Shown here: positions 58,201-64,000 of the stretch, in pieces
Layout of the letters: every line of letters starts with the position of its first letter
How positions within the stretch are numbered: position 1 is the first letter of the stretch
NCBI RefSeq assembly: GCF_000687455.2
Contig: NZ_JGVW01000064.1
Location: forward strand, 1 to 64,000
Length of the DNA: 64,000 nucleotides
Reading direction: 5' to 3'
Source of the DNA: Burkholderia sp. lig30
Lineage (GTDB): Bacteria; Pseudomonadota; Gammaproteobacteria; Burkholderiales; Burkholderiaceae
Made by a program: the position numbers and the translations under genes
The notes under the pieces: generated by a model
Databases searched by the model: none
The model's input: the letters and a program-made list of their open reading frames with translations, nothing else
Told to the model about the DNA's origin: nothing

Positions 58201-61200
58201 AAACCCCTCTGCGTTCAGCAGCGTCTCGATCGCGCCCGCCTCGAGCAATCCGCAGCGTTCGTGCGCCCACGCGTCGGCGTCGAGGCCGAACACGATGTCC
58301 GAAAAGCGGCTCGGCTGGCTTTCGACAGCGAGCAGGATGCCGCCGGGCGCCAGCCATGCGCGGGCAGCCTGCAACAGCCGTGCCGCTTCGCCGCCGGCGC
58401 GCAGCATGTTCCTGACGACCACCACGTCGTAGCGCGCGGGACGGCCCGCCTCGGTCGCGAGCGCGAATCCGTCGGTGGTATCCAGCTCGACGGTGCGTAT
58501 CAGCGGATACACGGCGGCGTCGACCGACGCGAGCTGCTCCGCGCTGCCGGCGACCGCGTAATCGCACCGCGCCTGCACCTGCGGCGCGAGCGGCTGAAAG
58601 AGCCCCGTGCCCGGCGTGACGACTTCGAGCACCGTCAGCGTCCGGTCGTCGCGCCACGCGTCGACCGCGGCTTCGACGCACGCACGCGCCACGGCGTTCG
58701 CGTGCGCCCCGCTCGGCGACGCATCGTGCAGGTGGTCGACCAGATCGCCATGCCCGTGCGGCAGCACCGCGTCCGCGGCCGTCTCGCCCGCCAGCACGGC
58801 GGGCAGCGCCGCGCCGCAGTGCGCGAGCAACGTCAGTTCCGCGACGTGCGCGGGCGACAGCGCGAGCAGCCCGCGCCACAGATCCTCGATCGACGGCAGC
58901 GTTTCCTCACCCCGCTCGAGCCGACCGTCGACGACCGCCAGCACGCCGTCCTCGACGAGCATTGCGACGAGCCGCTCGAACAGCGCGCGGTTGTGCGTGG
59001 CCGGCGGCGGCGCGGCGCCGATCGCGCCGATCGCCTCGACCGCGCGCAGCGCGAAGCTCGCGGCCAGCACGTCGAACAGCGGCATGACCTGCGTCAGGTG
59101 GGTCGCGCGCTGTTGCGCGTCTTCCTGCGCCGACACCGCGGCGCAGGACGCCTCGACGAGCCGCGCGGGATCGGGCAGGCCCGCCGCGCTGAGATCTTCG
59201 TCATACGGCCGGGCCAGCGCGGTGAACGTATAGCGGCCGGGCTCCGCCTTGTGACGGCCGGTGAAATCGACGCGCCGGAAGCGGCACGCGTCGATCGTCG
59301 CAACGACCTTCGCGTCGCTGTCCATGTAAGTGAACGACGCGACGAGCGAATGCGGGCTGCGCCGCACGATCCGCACCAGCACGCGCCGCACCGGATCGCC
59401 GCCGAAGAACGCGATGCGGCCCATCTGCACCGGCACGTAGGCCGCAGACGCCGCCCCGGCCCACGCCTCTTCCGCGAGCAGCGCAAACAGCGGATGAAAA
59501 CCGCTGTCCATCGCGGCCGGGTGCAGCGCGTAATCCGGCAACGTGCCCGCCAGCGCCGCAGGCATCTCCAGCTCGGCGAGCACCGCGCCCGGCAGCAGGC
59601 GCAGCGACGTCACCCAACGGAAGGTGTCCCCGTAACCGAGCCCGATCGCCGCCGCGGCATCGTAGAGCGATGCCGCATCAAGCGGCGGCTGCGTGTCGAA
59701 ACCGGCCAGCGTTTCAGCCGGCACCAGCGGCACGGCCGGCGTAGCGCCGATCCGGAACAGGCGTCCCGTGACGTTGACCGTCCACGGTTCGTCCGACAGG
59801 CGGCCGCGCGTCTCGATGACGAAGCCGGAGGTCTGCGTGTCGATCGTCAGGCGGAACAGCTTCGACTGCTGCGGCTGAAACACGACCGGCGCGCGGATCT
59901 CGAGGTTCTCGATCCCGCAGGCAGGCGTGCCGAAATGGATCTGCGCGGCGGCGATCGCCATTTCCGCGTAGCCCGCGCCAGGGAACGTGATGCCTCCGTC
60001 GACGACGTGGTCGGCGAGCATCGGCATGCTGACCGGATCGATCTGGTTTTCCCAGGCCGCCGCGTGGTCCTTCAGCCGATAGCCGAGCAACGGGTGCGCG
60101 CGGCGGCGATGAATCAGGCGGTATCCCTCCGAGGTCTGTTCCACTTCGTGCCGCTCGCGCTGCCACGGATAATTCGGCAACGCCGCGTGCGCGCCGTCCG
60201 GCTCGGCCGGCACGAGCGCCGCCAGATCGACGCGCGCGCCGTTGGCGAGCGCCGCGTACAGCGCGCGGGCGAGTTCCGCCGCGCCGTCCTGATTGCGGAT
60301 CAGCGTCGGCAGCGATCGCCCGCCGACCTTCGCGTCGTCGATCGTCTGCGTGAGATAGGTGCGCAGGATCGGATGCGGGCCGATCTCCAGAAAGATCCGC
60401 ACGCCGGCGTCGAGCAACGCGCGCGTCGCATCGGCAAAGCGCACCGGCTCGCGAATGTTGCGCCACCAGTACGCCGCGTCCAGCGCCTGCCCGGACAGCA
60501 GGCTGCCCGTCACCGACGATGCGAACAGGCACTGCGACTCGTGCGGGCGAAGATCGTCGAGACCGTCGAAGACGAGCGCACGGATCGGGTCCATCCGGTC
60601 GCTGTGGAACGCATAGTCGAGATCGAGGATCTGGAAGAACTGCCCGCGCTCGAGCATCACCGCCTGCACCGCGTCGAGCGCCTGCGGCGCGCCGGCGAGC
60701 GTGACGGACTGCGGGCTGTTGACCCCGGCGATGACGAGTTCGCCCCCGAGCCCGAGCGTGTCGATCAATTGACGGGCCGCCGCCTCGTCGAGCCCCACCG
60801 CCGCCATCTTGCCGGTGCCGCGGGTTTGCGCCTGGGCGCCGCTGCGGACCTTGATCACGTGGATCGCCTGGTCGAGCGTCAATGCGCCGGCCGCCCATGC
60901 CGCGGCGATCTCGCCGACGCTGTGACCGAAGCAGGCGTCGAATTGCAGGCCGCGCTGCAGCAGCACGCTCAGCACGCCGAATTGAACGGCGAAAAGAAGC
61001 GGCTGCGCGTACTCGGTCGCCGCCAGATGCTCGGCCGTCACGCCGCCGCGCAGCTGTTCGACGAGCGACGGGCTGCCGTCTGCCCGCCACAGCACGTCGA
61101 GCTCGGTCAGCGCCGCGCGGAAATGCACGTCCTCTTCGAACAGGCGCTGCCCCATCCCCGCCCATTGCGCGCCGTTGCCCGAGAACACGAGCGCGAGCTT

Positions 61201-62796
61201 TCCGCCGCCGTCGGGCACCTCGCCGGTGACGACCGATGGCGCGCCTTCGCCCCGCGACAGCGCGTCGAGCGCGTCGATGCCCTCGTCGACGCTGGCTGGG
61301 CCGACGACCGCGCGATGGGCCAGCCACTCACGCCGGTGCGCGGCGCCGGCCGCGAGCGCGGCCCACGACTCGCCCGCCTCGACACGCGCCTTGTACGCGC
61401 CGGCAAGCGCGTGGAGCGCCTTCGGCGAGCGTGCGCCGAGCATGAGCGGCGGCAAGCCGGCATGCTCCGGCGCCAACGGCGCGCGTGGCGCGGCATCCGG
61501 CCCGGCGTCGGCTTCGCGCAGCAGCACGTGCGCGTTGGTCCCGCCGAACCCGAACGAATTGACGCCGACCGTCAGCGGATGCCCGCTGCCGGAAAGCGGC
61601 GTATACCGGTCGACGACCCGCAGCCCGCCGCCGTCGAAGTCGATGTTCGGATTGGGCGTGCGGAAATGGATCGTCGCCGGCACTGCCCGGTGCTTCAGGC
61701 ACAGCACGGCCTTCAGCAGGCCGGCCATGCCGGAGGCCGGCTCGAGGTGCCCGAGGTTGCTTTTCACCGAGCCGATCATCAGCGGGTGGCCAGGATCGCG
61801 CCCGCGGCCGAGCACCTCGCTCAGCGCGCGGGCTTCGGTCGGATCGCCGACCGCCGTGCCGGTGCCGTGCGCCTCGACATAGCTGATGTCGCGCGGGTCC
61901 ACGCCGCCGCGCGCGCAGACCTGCTCCAGCAGCGCCGCCTGCGTCGCCGACGCCGGCACGTTGATCCCGCCTTGCGAATGGCCGTCCGAGTTCACGCCCG
62001 ACGAGACGATCACCGCATGGATCGTGTCGCCGTCGGCGATCGCCTTGTCGAGACGCTTCAGCAGCACGAGCGCGCCGCCCTCGGATCGCACGTAGCCGTC
62101 GCCCGACGCGTCGAACGCGCGGCAGCGGCCCGTCGGCGACAGCATCGACGCCTTCGAGAAGCCGATGAACGGATACGGATGGAGCAGCAGGTTCACGCCG
62201 CCCGCGAGCGCGGCGTCGGCTTCGCCCGCGCCGATCGACATGCATGCCTGGTGGACGGCCACCAGCGACGACGAGCAGGCCGTGTCGATCGACATGCTCG
62301 GCCCGCGCAGGTCGAACAGGTAGGAGATCCGGTTCGACACGATGCTGATCGTGTTGCCGGTCGCCGAATACGCATCGATGATGCTCAGGTCGTCGGTGTT
62401 GCGGTCGCCGTAGTCCTTGCTCGATACGCCGATGAACACCGCGCAGTTGCTGCCGGTCATGTCGGCGGGCCGGCGCCCCGCATTCTCGAACGTTTCCCAC
62501 GCCAGTTCGAGCAGCAGGCGCTGCTGCGGGTCCATCTGCGCCGCTTCACGCGGCGAGATGCCGAAGAACGCGGCGTCGAATTCCATGACGTCGCCGATCA
62601 CGCCGGCGGCGAACGTGTAGCTCTTGCCGGGCTCGCGCTTCGCGGGATGCCGGTAAAACTCGGTACCGAAGCGCTCCGGCGGAACCTCTGTGACCGCATC
62701 CCTTTCCTCGACCAGCAACTCCCAGAGTTCATCCGGATGACGCACGCCGCCCGGCAGGCGACATGCCATTCCCACAATTGCAATTGGCGTGTTCAT
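55210..62796 (-). CDS. Single-module highly reducing type I polyketide synthase
   Basis: 2528 aa. Domains in order: ketosynthase (1-425; Cys174 in DTACSSS, EAHGTGT, KSNLGH), acyltransferase (about 530-830; Ser626 in GHSVGE, YAFHS near 745 suggesting malonyl-CoA), dehydratase (about 895-1170; His930 in DHVVDGGITFP, Asp1097), a methyltransferase-like region (about 1200-1590) with a damaged SAM motif, enoylreductase (about 1690-2030; HGAAGGVGIAAVQ), ketoreductase (about 2130-2330; GGTSGLG, Tyr2274 in SNYVAAN), and acyl carrier (Ser2437 in GMDSLMG). No thioesterase. All reducing domains look active, so iterative use would build a saturated chain. Next to an alpha-oxoamine synthase and lipid transport genes. 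Confidence 0.93.
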   Translation of the reverse strand: MNTPIAIVGMACRLPGGVRHPDELWELLVEERDAVTEVPPERFGTEFYRHPAKREPGKSYTFAAGVIGDVMEFDAAFFGISPREAAQMDPQQRLLLELAWETFENAGRRPADMTGSNCAVFIGVSSKDYGDRNTDDLSIIDAYSATGNTISIVSNRISYLFDLRGPSMSIDTACSSSLVAVHQACMSIGAGEADAALAGGVNLLLHPYPFIGFSKASMLSPTGRCRAFDASGDGYVRSEGGALVLLKRLDKAIADGDTIHAVIVSSGVNSDGHSQGGINVPASATQAALLEQVCARGGVDPRDISYVEAHGTGTAVGDPTEARALSEVLGRGRDPGHPLMIGSVKSNLGHLEPASGMAGLLKAVLCLKHRAVPATIHFRTPNPNIDFDGGGLRVVDRYTPLSGSGHPLTVGVNSFGFGGTNAHVLLREADAGPDAAPRAPLAPEHAGLPPLMLGARSPKALHALAGAYKARVEAGESWAALAAGAAHRREWLAHRAVVGPASVDEGIDALDALSRGEGAPSVVTGEVPDGGGKLALVFSGNGAQWAGMGQRLFEEDVHFRAALTELDVLWRADGSPSLVEQLRGGVTAEHLAATEYAQPLLFAVQFGVLSVLLQRGLQFDACFGHSVGEIAAAWAAGALTLDQAIHVIKVRSGAQAQTRGTGKMAAVGLDEAAARQLIDTLGLGGELVIAGVNSPQSVTLAGAPQALDAVQAVMLERGQFFQILDLDYAFHSDRMDPIRALVFDGLDDLRPHESQCLFASSVTGSLLSGQALDAAYWWRNIREPVRFADATRALLDAGVRIFLEIGPHPILRTYLTQTIDDAKVGGRSLPTLIRNQDGAAELARALYAALANGARVDLAALVPAEPDGAHAALPNYPWQRERHEVEQTSEGYRLIHRRRAHPLLGYRLKDHAAAWENQIDPVSMPMLADHVVDGGITFPGAGYAEMAIAAAQIHFGTPACGIENLEIRAPVVFQPQQSKLFRLTIDTQTSGFVIETRGRLSDEPWTVNVTGRLFRIGATPAVPLVPAETLAGFDTQPPLDAASLYDAAAAIGLGYGDTFRWVTSLRLLPGAVLAELEMPAALAGTLPDYALHPAAMDSGFHPLFALLAEEAWAGAASAAYVPVQMGRIAFFGGDPVRRVLVRIVRRSPHSLVASFTYMDSDAKVVATIDACRFRRVDFTGRHKAEPGRYTFTALARPYDEDLSAAGLPDPARLVEASCAAVSAQEDAQQRATHLTQVMPLFDVLAASFALRAVEAIGAIGAAPPPATHNRALFERLVAMLVEDGVLAVVDGRLERGEETLPSIEDLWRGLLALSPAHVAELTLLAHCGAALPAVLAGETAADAVLPHGHGDLVDHLHDASPSGAHANAVARACVEAAVDAWRDDRTLTVLEVVTPGTGLFQPLAPQVQARCDYAVAGSAEQLASVDAAVYPLIRTVELDTTDGFALATEAGRPARYDVVVVRNMLRAGGEAARLLQAARAWLAPGGILLAVESQPSRFSDIVFGLDADAWAHERCGLLEAGAIETLLNAEGFDHVVLHSETDLEIEGTPVVIAARRHEGDAPAARVDAEPAWWHVVAGGAAQRALADDLAGALQAKNQAVTCGEHAALADEWAALEQAAGNRARHVVFVAASADGVPPGADGAAMMDAQESTAIALAQLARALVQLPRQGDLCLWIVTSGGAPLAAGPDGVAARPEQATLWGFARVLMNEHSELHCRLVDIEPGCAAPPARLVRELLSQQSGDETLLASGGRYVTRMAPAALRDLRGEWRAASASARPAYLGFEAPGSLRNLRWFPLPECDLGADEVEIEPVAAGLNFRDVMYAMGLLSDEAVENGFAGPTVGMEVSGRIVRAGRDVAGFKVGDAVLGFAPACFASRVRTRVSAIALKPERLSFDEGATIPTTFFTVYYALHRLAQLRAGERVLVHGAAGGVGIAAVQLAKHLGAEVFATAGSREKREFVRLLGADHVFDSRSLAFADEILASTEGRGVDVVLNSLAGEAMVRSIDVLRPFGRFLELGKRDFYENTRIGLRPFRNNISYFGIDADQLMRESPELTSQLFNEVLDLIADGTLHALPYRVFPAERAEDAFRYMQQARQIGKILLSFRGGVPAPQAAPGGTLQLEPRATYLVVGGTSGLGFATAAWLVEKGARHVVLASRSATLAPELAAQARRWTEAMGVTLTLSSCDVTDAAAVARLVEKIDGASTPLKGVVHSALSIADGLIANLDDARMRGVMAPKVAGAWNLHRATAGRALDFFVVYSSATTFLGNPGQSNYVAANAFLESLVRLRRASGLPACFMAWGPIDDVGFLARNRQTRDALEARIGGRSITSREAMSALERVLLAGAAGEAVAWLDWDAIAKVIPSARSERYVEMRGRDQRDAQRAEGGSLREDILGLAPDDAQAVVAEALRAEVARILNMTAAKIDPDRSVLELGMDSLMGMELRMAVEECFQVKLSVMMLAQGATVNSIARRIVELIQADARPERPDAELEEQVAALAAAHAVELTDADIRETADGARQAALNEEGGR

Positions 62797-62925
62797 CTCT
62801 TCTCCGCATCAGCGTTGTCTCACTCCGTCACCGCACCGGCAGCCGCGACACCCCGATATCGGCCGCTTCGGTCCGATGCAGCAACTCCGCTCTCGCTCCC
62901 GCTATCGTTGGCGTTATCGCTATCG

Positions 62926-63669
62926 CTATCGCATGAACAGATTCAGGTCGAACACGTAGTCCGGCAACGGCTCGACGCGCGGATTGCGCAGGCTCAGATA
63001 GGTGATCGAGCCGTTCATCAGCTCGCCGCGCAGCGTGATCTTCGAGATGAACGGCCTGCTCGCGCCCGACACCCGCACGACGTTGTCGTAGTTCATCGTC
63101 GACGACTTGAACTCCTTGCCCGACACGGTGTAATACTTCGCCTTGATGCCCACGAGGCGCTTCTTCGACACCCAGTATTTGATCCGGTCGTAGGTGGTCT
63201 TGTCGTTCTTCGCCTTCAAGTCGAACACATAGCAATCCTCACCGCTTACGTCGTCGTCGGGAAGCTGCGCGGCCTCGTAGTTGTCTGCGTAATTCGTCGC
63301 CGCGATGTCGCCGTAGGCCGCATCGCCGAGCAGCTTCTGCCGCTGCGAGATCGGCACCGGCTTGCTGAGCCCGGGCTTGTAGAACCACATCGCGGTGTTG
63401 AGCATCAGCAGTTTCTCGCCCTTGTATTTCGGCGGCGCGAGACTCATGCCGGACACGTCGAAGCCGCGCGCCTTGATGTCGTACACCATCGTATCCATCA
63501 CCTGCTCGTTCTCGGTCGATTCGATCGTCACCTGCCACGCGACGCCCGCGACGTTGCCGCGCGCCTCGTCGGCCGCTTTCAGGATGTCCCGCGTGCTCAG
63601 CGAGGCCGGCGCGCTGGTGCTCACGAACAGCCCCGTCAGGATGGGCACGATGTAGCGAAGTCGCTTCAT
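62926..63669 (-). CDS. LolA-like outer-membrane lipoprotein-sorting family protein
   Basis: 247 aa with a signal peptide (MKRLRYIVPILTGLFVSTSAPA-S). The mature protein reads STRDILKAADEARGN, then KARGFDVSGMSLAPPKYKGEKLLML..MWFYKPGLSKPVPIS, the hallmark of the lipoprotein-sorting (LolA-like) family associated with lipid or MMPL/ABC export loci; a barrel-like half fold binds lipid. It lies between an FtsX-type permease (22 bp upstream) and the polyketide synthase (129 bp downstream), and its stop falls in a run of GCGATA/AGCGAT hexamers. Likely carries the product across the periplasm. Confidence 0.85.
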   Translation of the reverse strand: MKRLRYIVPILTGLFVSTSAPASLSTRDILKAADEARGNVAGVAWQVTIESTENEQVMDTMVYDIKARGFDVSGMSLAPPKYKGEKLLMLNTAMWFYKPGLSKPVPISQRQKLLGDAAYGDIAATNYADNYEAAQLPDDDVSGEDCYVFDLKAKNDKTTYDRIKYWVSKKRLVGIKAKYYTVSGKEFKSSTMNYDNVVRVSGASRPFISKITLRGELMNGSITYLSLRNPRVEPLPDYVFDLNLFMR

Positions 63670-63690
63670 GTCTGTCTCCCCGAAGTGCGG

Positions 63691-64000
63691 TCACGCATAC
63701 GCCAGCGCGCCGACGATCACCATCCGCGCCGCCTTGCGCGCCGGCAGCAGCGCCGACAGCAGCGACAGGCACAGCAGCAGCAGCACGCTGTACAGCCAGT
63801 AGTCCGGCACGAGATAGATCTGCAGCGGGATCTGCCGGCTCACCTGCGGCGGCACCCAGGTCGGCTGGAAGTAGCCGACCGCGCCGAGCACGGCCAGGTT
63901 CAGGACGACCCCGAGCACGGCGCCGAACGCGCCCAGCATCAGGCTTTCGAGCGCGAACAGCCCGACGATCCCCTGGCGCTTCACGCCGAGCGCGCGCAGC
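63691..64000 (-). CDS. FtsX/MacB-family ABC transporter permease, C-terminal part (cut by window edge)
   Basis: The visible 103 codons run in frame to the window edge (an internal GTG could be mistaken for a start). It reads LRALGVKRQGIVGLFALESLMLGAFGAVLGVVLNL, the typical FtsX-type juxtamembrane segment and third transmembrane helix, followed by a periplasmic loop and the last helix with LLPARKAARM. Such permeases pair with LolA-like carriers in lipoprotein or lipid export. Its ATPase partner should lie beyond the right edge. Confidence 0.85.
   Translation of the reverse strand, partial: LRALGVKRQGIVGLFALESLMLGAFGAVLGVVLNLAVLGAVGYFQPTWVPPQVSRQIPLQIYLVPDYWLYSVLLLLCLSLLSALLPARKAARMVIVGALAYA

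Noticed and set aside
62828-63235. 135-codon minus-strand frame between the LolA-like gene and the PKS
   Set aside because: Overlaps the LolA-like gene in another frame, low-complexity Arg/His/Gln composition, no site.

Overview
The window is GC-rich (roughly two thirds G+C by eye) and reads as a Burkholderia chromosome, most likely a replicon of a Burkholderia cepacia complex species. This is inferred from gene order (leuC-leuD-leuB-asd-fimV-truA-trpF-trpB-methyltransferase-trpA-accD-folC-dedD-cvpA-purF-metZ), a general diffusion porin with a Burkholderia-type signal peptide, a lysine-rich HU protein, and codon usage dominated by G/C third positions. Neither species nor replicon can be fixed from the sequence alone.

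Layout. (1) 1-2.9 kb, minus strand: start of a type II secretion operon, secretin gspD followed by gspE, which is cut by the window edge. (2) 3.6-12.8 kb, minus strand: a compact selenocysteine island. Formate dehydrogenase fdnG (with an in-frame UGA and its SECIS hairpin), fdnH, fdnI and fdhE are followed by selA, selB and the selC tRNA. The window therefore holds a selenoenzyme together with its decoding machinery; only selD is missing. (3) 13-16 kb: a YihY-type membrane protein, a major porin, and an HU protein with a histone-H1-like tail. (4) 16.7-36.6 kb, minus strand: the core biosynthetic supercluster for leucine, aspartate-semialdehyde, tryptophan, malonyl-CoA, folate, purine and methionine. 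It contains an orphan adenine methyltransferase inside trp, a HEPN-MNT toxin-antitoxin-like pair inserted between asd and fimV, and a SAM-II-like leader before metZ.

(5) 36.8-50.3 kb: accessory genes. A TetR/isochorismatase/pirin/Old Yellow Enzyme set carries four related palindromes. It is followed by a decayed LysR remnant, a dicarboxylate/amino-acid symporter, gamma-glutamyltransferase and RpiR regulator set, then a PgaC-like glycan synthase with an outer-membrane barrel, facing a diguanylate cyclase. (6) 50.6-53.7 kb: an MHYT-GGDEF-EAL protein, an SRAP-domain DNA repair protein and small unknowns. (7) 53.7-64 kb, minus strand: a single-module highly reducing type I polyketide synthase with no thioesterase, paired with an alpha-oxoamine synthase and preceded by a LolA-like lipoprotein-sorting protein and an FtsX/MacB-type permease (cut by the window edge).

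The best candidate for an undescribed system is region 7. A reduced polyketide chain would be released by decarboxylative condensation with an amino acid, giving a long-chain aminoketone (sphingoid-base-like) lipid that the neighbouring envelope-transport genes could move. The selenocysteine island with an internal terminator before fdhE, the SAM-II-like leader, and the four-palindrome TetR regulon are the other strong observations. No rRNA, CRISPR array, insertion sequence or replication origin was recognised.
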